From Verrucomicrobiaceae bacterium (GTDB lineage: Bacteria; Verrucomicrobiota; Verrucomicrobiia; Verrucomicrobiales; Akkermansiaceae): a stretch of 64,000 nucleotides of DNA. A program made the position numbers and the translations under genes. The notes beneath the pieces are model-generated. The model did not search any database and was not told the origin of the DNA. It saw only the letters and a list, made by a program, of their open reading frames with translations. Of the stretch, positions 26,864 to 36,200 are shown piece after piece. The DNA is taken from assembly GCA_027484055.1 (NCBI GenBank), contig JAIXQH010000066.1, forward strand, positions 1-64,000, written 5' to 3'. Position 1 is the stretch's first letter. Each line of letters begins with the position of its first letter.

Positions 26864-27967
26864 TTGGGCATGAGACGTGCGCGATGGTTGGCTGAATGGC
26901 GGGGAACTGCTGGGAAGCCGGTGCTGTACCACGTGATTTCTCGGGTGGTGGATCGCCGTTTTGTGTTGGGGACTGCGGAAAAGGAGAAATTCCGGACCCT
27001 GATGCGGATGCAGGAGAATTTCACGGGTTGCCGGGTTTTGTCTTACTGCCTCATGGACAATCATTTCCATCTATTGCTGGAGGTTCCGCAGGTTACGGAG
27101 GGTGGGCTGTCCGATGAGGAGCTGCTGCGTCGGCTTTTGGCGATTTATGATGAGGGTGCCGTGGCGTTTGTGGCCAAGGAGTTGGCGGATGCCAGGGCGG
27201 CGGTTTATCAGAATGAGGGCGGTTTGGCCGGTGCGCTAGCGGCGATTCACCAGCGGTTCACGTATCGGATGCATGATTTGGGTGAGTTCATGAAGGGGCT
27301 GCTGCAACGTTTCACGCAGTGGTTCAATCGGGTGCAGGCCCGTTCGGGGACGCTATGGGAGGAACGATTTAAGAGCGTGATCGTGGAAGATGGCGTAGCC
27401 GCACGAACCATTTCAGCTTACATCGACTTGAATCCCGTGCGCGCTGGGATGGTGCAGGATCCGGCAGCTTACCGATGGAGCAGTTATGGCGAAGCGGTGG
27501 GCGGTGGGAAGAAGGGAAATGGTAGGAAGGCGCGCGAGGGTTTGGTCCGGGCGTATTTTTGCGATCAGGGAGTCGGTTTCGATGTTGGCAAATGGGCCGA
27601 CGTTTCGCGGTTGTATCGGCGTTTGATGGGCCTTGCGCTGGGCCGGAATCCCGGACGCGCGGATGTGTCTCAGGAGGCAAAAGGACTCGGGCAGACGACG
27701 AAGAACACGGCTGAGTTCTTGGAAAGCGAGGACAGCGAAACGCCTTTAAAAGATCTGGGCACCGCGAAAATGTTGCGTTGTAGGATTCGTTATTTCACGG
27801 ACGGTGCGGTGATCGGTAGCAGAGATTTTGTGAACGAGGCCTTTGCGAGTGCGAGGGATCGATTTGGCCCAAAGCGCAAAGACGGGGCGAGAAGGCTGAG
27901 AGGCGAGGGAGCAGCTGCGGGCAGAGCGCTATGGAGCTTGAGGGATCTGCGGAAGGGAATTCTGTGA
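26864..27967 (+). CDS. REP-associated tyrosine transposase (RAYT, Y1 HuH family)
   Basis: 367-residue single-strand-DNA transposase of the Y1 (TnpA/IS200-like) fold that processes REP palindromes. Catalytic features: the HuH motif NHFHLLLE (H67, H69) and the tyrosine Y186 in AYIDLNPVRAGM. Other family blocks are YHVISRVVDRRFVLG near the start and FTQWFNRVQARSGTLWEERF. Starting at 26864 or at the third codon makes little difference. It is full length and probably active. The C-terminal 170 residues extend beyond the common RAYT core. It adjoins the cut NACHT gene and two RAYT fragments. Confidence 0.9.
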   Translation: MGMRRARWLAEWRGTAGKPVLYHVISRVVDRRFVLGTAEKEKFRTLMRMQENFTGCRVLSYCLMDNHFHLLLEVPQVTEGGLSDEELLRRLLAIYDEGAVAFVAKELADARAAVYQNEGGLAGALAAIHQRFTYRMHDLGEFMKGLLQRFTQWFNRVQARSGTLWEERFKSVIVEDGVAARTISAYIDLNPVRAGMVQDPAAYRWSSYGEAVGGGKKGNGRKAREGLVRAYFCDQGVGFDVGKWADVSRLYRRLMGLALGRNPGRADVSQEAKGLGQTTKNTAEFLESEDSETPLKDLGTAKMLRCRIRYFTDGAVIGSRDFVNEAFASARDRFGPKRKDGARRLRGEGAAAGRALWSLRDLRKGIL

Positions 27968-28094
27968 ATGATGAGGGCTGTTCGACAGTTTCGCCCAGAA
28001 GTCCAGTCCCGGCTTGAGGTGGTGGTCGGAAAAAACTCCCTTACCAAGCTTGAATCTTGCAGGTAGCGTGTTTCAAACAAAGTGGCTACACCCA

Positions 28095-28988
28095 ATGCAT
28101 CGCCGAAGCTTTATCATGAATACCGGAAAAACCGTTGCCGTCACCGCCGCCGCCACTGCTCTTGCCACTCGTCTGGCAGCTGCTGATTCCGCCGCCCAGG
28201 GCGCCAAGATCAACCACTCCGTTTGTAAGTGGTGCTATGACACAATTCCCTTGGAGGATCTCTGTATCGCAGGCAAGGAAATGGGTCTGAAATCCATCGA
28301 ACTCCTGATGCCCAGGGATTTTCCGACGCTTCAAAAGCATGGACTCACCTGCGCGATGGTGACTGCACCCTCCGCGTCCACCGCTGCGGGTGTCCAACTG
28401 GGGGGGATTGAGCGGGCTTTCAATCGATTGGAACACCACGATACGCTGGTCGCCGTGTATGAGGCGCATCTCAAGGCATCCGCCGAGGTCGGCGCGAAGC
28501 AGGTGATTTGTTTTTCCGGGAATCGCGATGGGATGAGTGACGAACAGGGCCTTGAAAATTGTGCCATCGGCCTCAAGCGCTTGCTGCCTCTAGCGGAGAA
28601 ACTTGGAATTACCCTCGTGATGGAGCTCCTCAACAGCAAGGTGGACCACAAAGACTATCAATGTGATCACACGGCATGGGGGGTGGAGCTTTGTAAACGA
28701 ACGGGAAGTGAAAACTTCAAGTTGCTCTATGACATCTACCATATGCAAATCATGGAGGGTGATGTGATCGCGACCATTCGTGAAAACCATTCATTCATCT
28801 CCCATTACCACACCGGCGGGGTTCCGGGGCGCAATGAAATCGATGACTCCCAAGAGCTTTTTTATCCAGCCATTATGCGGGCCATCTTGGCGACCGGCTA
28901 CACGGGCTACGTCGGCCAGGAATTCATTCCAAAACGCGGCGATAAACTTGCGAGTCTCAAACAAGGAGTGGACATTTGCACGGTTTAG
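28095..28988 (+). CDS. Tat-exported TIM-barrel isomerase (hydroxypyruvate isomerase-like)
   Basis: Sugar phosphate isomerase/epimerase-type xylose-isomerase-like barrel, closest in pattern to hydroxypyruvate isomerases. The start MHRRSFIMNTGKTVAVTAA (28095) gives a twin-arginine signal ending near LAAA; the frame is open to 28014. Family blocks: NHSVCKWCYDTIPLEDLCI, then VICFSGNRDGMSDEQGLENC, LVMELLNSKVDHKDYQCD, the metal-site LLYDIYHMQIMEGDVI, and IGHYHTGG-like ISHYHTGGVPGRNEIDD. Metal ligands (Glu, Asp, His, Glu) appear in place. Export suggests action on an external sugar or acid; substrate uncertain. Confidence 0.85.
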   Translation: MHRRSFIMNTGKTVAVTAAATALATRLAAADSAAQGAKINHSVCKWCYDTIPLEDLCIAGKEMGLKSIELLMPRDFPTLQKHGLTCAMVTAPSASTAAGVQLGGIERAFNRLEHHDTLVAVYEAHLKASAEVGAKQVICFSGNRDGMSDEQGLENCAIGLKRLLPLAEKLGITLVMELLNSKVDHKDYQCDHTAWGVELCKRTGSENFKLLYDIYHMQIMEGDVIATIRENHSFISHYHTGGVPGRNEIDDSQELFYPAIMRAILATGYTGYVGQEFIPKRGDKLASLKQGVDICTV

Positions 28989-29018
28989 ATCTGCGCAGAT
29001 GAGGCAGGATATCCCTCG

Positions 29019-29246
29019 ATGGAGCAAATAAAGCAGCCTTCCTTTTACGAAGATGCAACGGCATCACCCTTGCGATACGAAGCGGCGGGAGCGGTTTACC
29101 ACGTGATGGCGCGCGGTGATGGCGGCAAGACGGTGTTTGAGGACGACTAGGACCGCAGCGGTTGGGTGGATTTGATCGAACGAGCCTGCGCCAGGTTTGG
29201 TTGGCGGGTCCATGACTGGGTTCTGCCGGGCAACCATTTCGACTGA
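29019..29246 (+). pseudogene. N-terminal RAYT transposase fragment with two stops
   Basis: Frame from ATG 29019 reads PLRYEAAGAVYHVMARGDGG, then an in-frame TAG, then GWVDLIERACARFGWRVHDW and VLPGNHFD followed by TGA. This matches the first 75 residues of typical RAYTs, where NHFH(L/I)LL is expected, so homology breaks exactly at the HuH motif. The rest of the gene is absent. It is a different RAYT lineage from the intact one at 26864. Confidence 0.75.
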
Positions 29247-29373
29247 TATCAACTTTCCGGGCTTGCTCCCTGCATTTCACTGCCAACGATCCACCCCTTG
29301 ACCGCGCACCGGGCGAGGGCATGATAGAACTCGATCGAAACCGCCACCACCGAGACCATTTATTCCCAACCAC

Positions 29374-29730
29374 ATGACCCTCCAGCATCTCATCCCCGCC
29401 CTCGCCTTGTGTCCGCTTGCCGCCTGCTCGCCCGGCCCCGGCACTGCCATCCCGGAAACACGCTCCGAGAGGCAAATGCTCGGGCTGATGGAAAAATTCG
29501 ACCGTTGGGATTACAACGGCGACGGCGAGCTCAGCAGCAAGGAAATCAACGTCGGCATCATAGGCATTCAAGGCACCTCCAAGGCTGTAACCTACAAGGC
29601 TGCAGATGTGGTGAAGTATTACGACAAGAATGGCGACAAGACGGTTTCCCTGCGCGAAGCTCAGGCAGGATACTACAGCACCACCCAGGACGGTGCCGCC
29701 CCACTGCCGCAACGGGGTAAAGTGCAGTGA
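29374..29730 (+). CDS. Small EF-hand lipoprotein
   Basis: 118 residues. An N-terminal lipoprotein signal ends at LAAC, so it is probably anchored in a membrane facing the periplasm. Two EF-hand-like loops follow: DYNGDGELSSKE, matching the D-x-[DN]-x-D-G pattern, and DKNGDKTVSLREA. It probably binds Ca2+; the partner is unknown. EF-hand lipoproteins are common in Verrucomicrobiota. It stands alone after the RAYT fragment, with a 146-base gap before the oxidoreductase. Confidence 0.75.
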   Translation: MTLQHLIPALALCPLAACSPGPGTAIPETRSERQMLGLMEKFDRWDYNGDGELSSKEINVGIIGIQGTSKAVTYKAADVVKYYDKNGDKTVSLREAQAGYYSTTQDGAAPLPQRGKVQ

Positions 29731-29876
29731 GCAACATATCACAGATGGGCCAATCCTTTGGTCACAGCCGGAGAGTCATTCATCGATTTATCGAAGGGGT
29801 CAGGAAAATAAGCGCCCCATTAATCCATCCGGGGATTTGACAAACCGGTCCCCCTCCCTTCATCATCACTTCGACT

Positions 29877-31034
29877 ATGGAAAACGTCAGAATTGGATTA
29901 ATCGGTCTCGGGAATATGGGTAAGGCGCACCGCGCGAATCTCCGCGCCGGAAAAGTGCAGGGCCTGCAACTCACCGCGATTTGTGGTAAGCCCGCCAGCT
30001 TGCCGGCCAAGGAGGAGGGCGAGCACCAGTTCACGGACTTCCAAGAGATGATCACCAGCGGCACGATCGACGCCGTGTTGATCGCCACGCCGCACTTTTC
30101 CCACACCACCTTGGGTATCGCTGCGCTGGAAGCCGGGCTGCATGTCATGGTGGAGAAACCGCTTTCCGTTTCCAAGGCGGACTGCGAGCGCCTCATCGCC
30201 GCGCACAAGGGCGGATCGCAGGTCTTCGGCGCCATGTTTCAGCTGCGCACCGATCCACTGTATAAGCAGCTCAAGAGCATCATCGCGGAAGGCGAACTCG
30301 GCGAGATCCGCCGCATTTTGTGGGATTGCACCGACTGGTTTCGCACCCACACCTACTACGCCAGCGGCGGTTGGCGGGCCAGTTGGAAAGGCGAGGGCGG
30401 CGGCGTGCTGCTGAATCAGTGTCCCCACAATCTCGATCTCTATCAATGGCTCTTCGGCGTGCCGGATCAGGTCACCGGCTTCTGCCAGTTCGGTCGCTAT
30501 CACGACATCGAAGTGGAGGATGACGTCACCGCCTACTTCCGTTATCACAATGGCACCCACGCCAGCTTCATCACCAGTACCGGCGAGGCTCCCGGCAAAA
30601 ACCTGCTGCAGATCACCGGCGAAAACGGCCTGCTTTCCGTCAATGGCCGCACCCTGACCTTCCAGCGGAACCGCCAGCCCATGTCCCTGTTCAGCTATGA
30701 CTGCGGCGGCGGCTTCTCCAAACCGGAGAATTGGACCATCGAAATCCCCGTCCCCGAAGGCGCGTCGAGCCACATCGAAGTCCTGCAAAACTTTTCCAAC
30801 GCCATCCGCCACGGCACCCCGCTCATCGCCCCCGCTGCCGATGGTATCCGCTCCATCGAGCTGGCCAATGCCATACTCCTCTCCACCTGGAAAAACTGCA
30901 CCATCGACCTCCCGTTGGACAGCGCCGAATATCAGGCCGAGCTGGACCACCGCATCAACACCAGCACCTTCGTCAAAAAGCCCCACACCCCCAAACACGC
31001 GGCCACGGACGACTTCGCGAAGAGCTTCAAGTGA
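29877..31034 (+). CDS. Gfo/Idh/MocA-family oxidoreductase
   Basis: NAD(P)-dependent sugar dehydrogenase-type enzyme of 385 residues. The Rossmann fold starts at once (IGLIGLGNMGKAHRANL, GxGxxG) and the family's catalytic EKP is seen in HVMVEKPLSVSKADCERL. A C-terminal alpha/beta domain includes WRASWKGEGGGVLLNQCPHN with the active-site-type N-x-x-x-H region. There is no signal, so it acts in the cytoplasm. The substrate is unknown, but the nearby isomerase and DUF1080 genes suggest sugar or inositol breakdown. Full length. Confidence 0.9.
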   Translation: MENVRIGLIGLGNMGKAHRANLRAGKVQGLQLTAICGKPASLPAKEEGEHQFTDFQEMITSGTIDAVLIATPHFSHTTLGIAALEAGLHVMVEKPLSVSKADCERLIAAHKGGSQVFGAMFQLRTDPLYKQLKSIIAEGELGEIRRILWDCTDWFRTHTYYASGGWRASWKGEGGGVLLNQCPHNLDLYQWLFGVPDQVTGFCQFGRYHDIEVEDDVTAYFRYHNGTHASFITSTGEAPGKNLLQITGENGLLSVNGRTLTFQRNRQPMSLFSYDCGGGFSKPENWTIEIPVPEGASSHIEVLQNFSNAIRHGTPLIAPAADGIRSIELANAILLSTWKNCTIDLPLDSAEYQAELDHRINTSTFVKKPHTPKHAATDDFAKSFK

Positions 31035-31065
31035 AGCGGTGAGGAGGGCGGACTTCGAAGGGGTC

Positions 31066-31137
31066 AGCCCGACTAACCATCAATGGATGGTGCCAGTCCT
31101 CTATTCTTTGAAACTAGGACAGAGTTACAGGACTTTG
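31066..31137. repeat. Dispersed imperfect repeat, copy 1
   Basis: Holds CGACTAACCATCA, GCCAGTCCT and GACAGAGTTACAGGACTTT in order. The same three blocks recur at 48911-48970. It follows GGGGTCAG (31057-31064), the start-like core of the 25676 terminal repeat, so a REP/RAYT link is possible. Confidence 0.55.
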
Positions 31138-31229
31138 CTCACGGCGGGACAGTTCTCTAGTCAGATTTTCTATTTAAGTGACCTCAACCGGCAATCGTGT
31201 TACCTAGCTCCCGTAGAACGGAAACAAAA

Positions 31230-32369
31230 ATGAGGTTCCAATCAAAATGGCTATTTTTGGTCTTTCTGGCTGGAGGATTGATAGGCGCTTTTTTCGGGAG
31301 AATCACCGCTGTTTCCGATCATCCGCGGCACTTGGGACAACTTGCCAATCAAGCCGAAACGGATTCAAAACCCACTTTCTCGGGCCACTTGCGGGACAGT
31401 GGCACGAACACGAAGTCGCTGTCAGCACGTTTCAAATCAGAGCGGCCTCTGGAGAGGGCCAAGATGGAGACCCTTCTCGGCCAAGTGGGCACAGGTAGCA
31501 TGTCTTCGGGGATCACAATCACCGCATCCGCAGTTGAAAACCTGAGCATCGAAAACCTTGATGGAGCGATTCAGGCGTTGAAGAACGCTCGCGATGCCGG
31601 CAAGGACTTCGGGATTACGGAGAGGGCGATATGGGAGAGGATCGGGGAGATTGATGGGGCACGACAACTGGCGAAACGGATGCCTGAACATCCTGACGAT
31701 TCCCCGGCATGGGGCGTGAAAAGCTGCGTGGAGGGGTGGGCTCTCGGTGATCCGGAAGCGGCGAAAACCTGGTACTCCAGCCTGCCGGATGGCAAATGGA
31801 AGAACAGCATCTTTGAGAATCTCGTCACGGGCTTGTCCCGCAAGGATCCGGCGGATACGGCCAAGTTTCTAGGCAGCCTGCCTGCGGAAGTCCAATTGTC
31901 CAAAGCGGGTTATATCGCCTATCACCTGGTTCAGTCCGGGGGAGGGGCTGCCGCAGATAATTGGATACAGAATCTAGAGGTCACATCCGGGAAGGCCCAA
32001 GCCCAGAAGGCGTTTGATTCCGTTTATGGAAGAATGATTCAAGACCATGGTTATGCCGCAGAGTGGCTGGCTGGAGCAAACGCGGCGCCCTACTTCGATG
32101 AAACACGACAAGCTCGATTTGCTTCAAGCTGGGCTAAAAAAGAACCGGACAAAGCAGCCGATTGGGCCGTTGCCCGTGGCTCCGCAAATTGCCTGAGTGC
32201 TGTTATCGCATCCTGTCCTGAAGAGAATTTCACGAAACTCGCCAGATGGCTTGGAACGCAACGGGGCACGAGTATTTACAACGAGGCTGCGGTGGCCTTC
32301 GCGAACCGGATTCAATCCACCGATCCTGAGAGTGCAGGCCAATGGAGGAAGGCGGGCAGCAATAAGTGA
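31230..32369 (+). CDS. Membrane-anchored protein with DP-x-A-x-x-W repeats, function unknown
   Basis: Not recognised as a named family. The start MRFQSKWLFLVFLAGGLIGA gives an N-terminal membrane helix or uncleaved signal (frame open to 31197). The rest is helical with TPR-like degenerate repeats, e.g. GDPEAAKTWYSSLPDGKWKN, KDPADTAKFLGSLPA, KEPDKAADWAVARG and TDPESAGQWRKAG. Such Ala/Trp repeat proteins are abundant in Luteolibacter-type Verrucomicrobia. It is probably a periplasmic scaffold. No catalytic motif is visible. Confidence 0.65.
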   Translation: MRFQSKWLFLVFLAGGLIGAFFGRITAVSDHPRHLGQLANQAETDSKPTFSGHLRDSGTNTKSLSARFKSERPLERAKMETLLGQVGTGSMSSGITITASAVENLSIENLDGAIQALKNARDAGKDFGITERAIWERIGEIDGARQLAKRMPEHPDDSPAWGVKSCVEGWALGDPEAAKTWYSSLPDGKWKNSIFENLVTGLSRKDPADTAKFLGSLPAEVQLSKAGYIAYHLVQSGGGAAADNWIQNLEVTSGKAQAQKAFDSVYGRMIQDHGYAAEWLAGANAAPYFDETRQARFASSWAKKEPDKAADWAVARGSANCLSAVIASCPEENFTKLARWLGTQRGTSIYNEAAVAFANRIQSTDPESAGQWRKAGSNK

Positions 32370-32563
32370 TTTGGATCAATGGACTCATTGTGACGCAGCA
32401 GCCACGACTCCAAACAAGCGTCGAGAAACTCTTCGGGTGCTTATCTATGCGTCTGAGGATGCTCCGATACAGATCCAACGTTACGAACAAAAGCGAAAGT
32501 CACTCAAAGACCAAGGCTATCGATTCCGTCCCTTAAATTGACGCTCATGGGCAATCGGTCTAA

Positions 32564-33271
32564 TCAATCTGTTCCGGATTTTTCAGGGGATTCACGGTAG
32601 TCCGGGAACCCCATGATTCGTGGGATCCGGCTTTCTGGCACGGGCAGCACGAAAACGACATTCTTGATTTTGGGATCATGGAGCCAGATGGTTTCACAAA
32701 CCGGTTCCGTGCGTTGGGTTCCGGCGGGTACATAGCCGATCTTGACATTATAATCGCCAATGTTGGTGGCCGGGGTCTTGAGAATGGCTTTGGAGTTCGG
32801 CGGGAGATCAAGCGTCTCGGAGCCGATTTTACCGCTGATGCGGTGGGGGCTGAGATTGAACCAGAGCAATTGTCCATTCCTGAATCCGTCGACATTCGCA
32901 TTAATGACTTGGAAACGAACCGGTGCGGTCTTGTTGGCGGGATCCGAGGAGACGAGCAGATAGATATCCCGGATAGCCTCCGCCACGGTGGCTTTCGGTG
33001 CGTCGGCAGGCAGCGGCACCTGCGGTAGAGGCATCGCTGGGAGCATCGTCAAGGTGATGTCGCCGTTGGCCAACGGGTAAATCTTTGAAAGGTTCATGCT
33101 GGGCAGTTCGATCTGTTGGGTGGAGCTACCATCTGATAGAAAGAGCGTTTTCGGCGCGTCGGGAGGGGCGGCGAGGAAGAGGATCCTGCAAGTCCGCTTC
33201 GCCTTCTCTTGGGCAGTTGCTGGTGCCAATTGGCAAACGCTGGCAATGAATACAATAAGTGGAAGACGCAT
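32564..33271 (-). CDS. Secreted protein of unknown function, downstream of VccA
   Basis: 235 residues with a signal peptide ending at PATAQ. The rest looks all-beta with several NV/VxF strands (FQVINANVDGFRNGQLLWFN). No family recognised. It starts 12 bases after the stop of the Verru_Chthon cassette A gene, so it is very likely in the same operon and may be a partner in the same surface structure. Confidence 0.65.
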   Translation of the reverse strand: MRLPLIVFIASVCQLAPATAQEKAKRTCRILFLAAPPDAPKTLFLSDGSSTQQIELPSMNLSKIYPLANGDITLTMLPAMPLPQVPLPADAPKATVAEAIRDIYLLVSSDPANKTAPVRFQVINANVDGFRNGQLLWFNLSPHRISGKIGSETLDLPPNSKAILKTPATNIGDYNVKIGYVPAGTQRTEPVCETIWLHDPKIKNVVFVLPVPESRIPRIMGFPDYRESPEKSGTD

Positions 33272-33283
33272 GGGATGGAGATT

Positions 33284-36200
33284 TCAGATTTCGGTCGGAT
33301 TAAGCCAGCGGAATGAAACGGTTTCGAAACGACGGCCGAAGGACTTGTTCATAGGCAGGACTGATGGGGTTGCTAGATCCGGTGCCTCGGTAGAGTCACA
33401 GTAATTTCGGCTGCGCCGGACCACCACCTCGCAAACAGCGCGGGCGACGATCTTATCTGAGACATCCCGGGAGTCTCCGTAAGCGCGGATGACGAACGTG
33501 TCGTCGCGAGCGGAGAGGATGGGAGCCAGAGGGCGGAGCACATCCGCTTGGCGGGTCCAGCCGGGTATGCCGTAAACGCAGATGCCTACTGCGGCGTTAG
33601 GAAATTTGTATTCGGCAGCTCCGGCTCCAGGCGGGGTGCCGGTGGCGTATTTTTTTGCCGGAGGGGCGTCGAGCGCAGCGATCAATCTGGAGTAGAAATT
33701 GGTAGAGGAGCTTGCGGCCATTTCGTTTAAAGCGGCTTGGATGGTGCCTGCCAAGGCGGTGTCACCGTTCGCAAGCTGGCGGTTGACAAACTCCGAGAGT
33801 GATAGGAAGGGACCTCGTTTACGGATCTGGTCGACGATTTTCCCGGCGAAGGCATCGAGCAGCCCGGAATCGAGTTCCCGGTAACCCGAGCACTCCGTGG
33901 CACCGGAGAAACTTCCAGAGCTACCCGGGGAGCCAGCCTTGGAATCGGGGGCGATGGTGGAGCGGCTGATGGCATAATCCCCTTCGCCTCCGAGAGCGAT
34001 TCCGCCGGAGCCATTGGTGTAGGGGACTTTGTGGTTCCGGGCATGGCCCAGCAGCGCCCGCCAGGCCGTGACCGAGGTGGAATTCACATTGAACATGCCT
34101 TCCACCTCAAAGCGTGACGCGATGTTTTTCCACGCATTGCCATGGTTCACGTGTTCATTGAAGAGGCTGTTCGCATTCGTGGTGGAGCCCTTGGCGAACG
34201 CCATGTCTTGCGGCAGCGGTTTGTAGGCACGGTTGATCAGCGGGGTGGTGTTGGTTAGAAAATCGGTGAAGGGTTCCTGAAGCGAGGTGGATGATGCCAT
34301 ACCGAACCCGGTGGGATTGCCGGCGGCGATGGACGAGAAGAACCAGTCATCGAAAAGGAGGTGGTTCGCGCAATAGGAGTCATCATGCTGGAGATTGGTA
34401 GTGATGCCTGAATCCGCTGAATTCAATACGGCGTTGGAGGGAATCAGTGGTGTGGCATCGCTGTTTCCAATGATGTTGAAGGAATAGGGCGGGATGGGAT
34501 TTTCATAACGGAGGTCCCAGTGTTGGAGTTCGGCAAGCGACGCGAGAGGACGGGTGGGAACTTCCGCCGCGATGCAGCGGGACAATCCGTTTCCTGAGGT
34601 GAATCCGCTGATGATGTAGCCGCTCTCACCGGACAAGCTCGGGAAATAACTATCCAGTCCGGTGTGGGCCACGAAGCTGTAGTCGAACGGCGAGTTCACC
34701 GGGTGGTTGGTTCCGCCGTAATGACGGGCGATGGTCCTTTCCGCGAGGTCCTTGCCACCCATGGCGGTGTAGTTCACCAGGGGACTGGTCTGCAGGAATC
34801 CCTTCGCAGGGATGTGAGTGTTGCTCGCTAGGCGGGCTCCGAACATCGTTGAAAGGAATGGCTGCGGAGTGGTCTGCGCGCTGTTGAGCGATGTCGCTTC
34901 CGCGAGGTCACTGAGTTCCGGATAGGTTTGGGTGGCCACCGACGGTTCGTAAACCATGCGGTAGACTAGGTGGGCTTGGTTGCTGTCGGCGAGGGAATTC
35001 ATGTCCAGATAAATTCCGACGCCCTTCGCGACATCCGAGTAGATATTGTCAAATTTGGCAGCGGCCTTGATGGAGGAAGAGCCGCTTACCACGACCGGCA
35101 TGTCGTTGTCATCCAACACCGTGAAAAAATGGCCGCCCGTTCTGCGGAAGCCGGGGGTGACGATCAGACTGGCATTCCCGGCAGCCACCGCTGTGGCGGC
35201 CGGGCCATAGACACGCGTTTGTCCCGGATCGAGTGTCACGGCCGTATTGATGGTGTAACTCAATATTGCGGCGTCCGAGAGGGGCTTGGAAGTGTAGTTG
35301 ATACTTCCGGCGGTGAGACTTCTGAACTTGGTGTATGCAACTCCGTTGACTGTGTATTTCAGCGCGCATGGCAAAGGCCGTCTCAGGTTGAAACTGTATC
35401 CGGCCGTAGTGGTGAGTTTCACGTTGTAGGGATTCCAAAGCGTGATCAAGGGCGTGACCAGCAGACGCGGGGTCAAGCTGCCTGGTGGATTGGGGGGGCT
35501 TCCGGCGGGTGGTGCGGCCGCAGGTCCGGCGGAGTGTGAGAAGATCCACTGGACACGGGCGATCACCGGGAGAAGCCTTACCTTGTGGAGAAAAGCACCG
35601 CGATCAGGGGAGTTAATGCGGACGGACCTTGCGCTGAGGTTTAATGGCGACGGGTTTTGATAGAGGAGCGCGTAGTCCTTGAGGTTCTCCCAGCTCGCTA
35701 CGGCTCCATGCTGATAGATCGGTGGGTCGCCCGTGGTGCCGCGATAGTCGCTCCATGGATAGAGGATAGATTTCGCGGCACGGTAGTTCGAACTCACGCC
35801 CTTGGGAATCGAGCAACTGGTGTCGGAATCAGGCGTCAGCCGGAACAAGGGCAGGCCGGAACTTGCGAGCGACGAATAGTTTTCCGTGAAGAGCGAGAGA
35901 TCCTTGCGCCAGCCGCCAGTGGCGGTGTTGGTGAGCAGGCCCACCGAGACGGCACTGAGATCGTGGAAGTATTTGAACGAGGCTCTTTTCGAAGCGGTGG
36001 TGGTGGAGTTAATCAAATCAGATTGTTTGAGATTGATGGCATTTTGGGCAATGGCGGGATCCGTTAAGACTTTTTCAAGGTCGAAAGGCTTGGGGTCTGG
36101 AGTCGGGTCGCTTTTCAGGGTGGACGCCCACTGCGCTTCATTTGACGGGGCATTGACGGGCGGCTTGGGTAGGTGCGCTTTTTGATTTTCACCACCCACC

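Noticed and set aside
29898-30998. 366-codon minus-strand frame over the Gfo/Idh/MocA gene
   Set aside because: The plus-strand gene has the GxGxxG and EKP motifs; the antisense frame has none.
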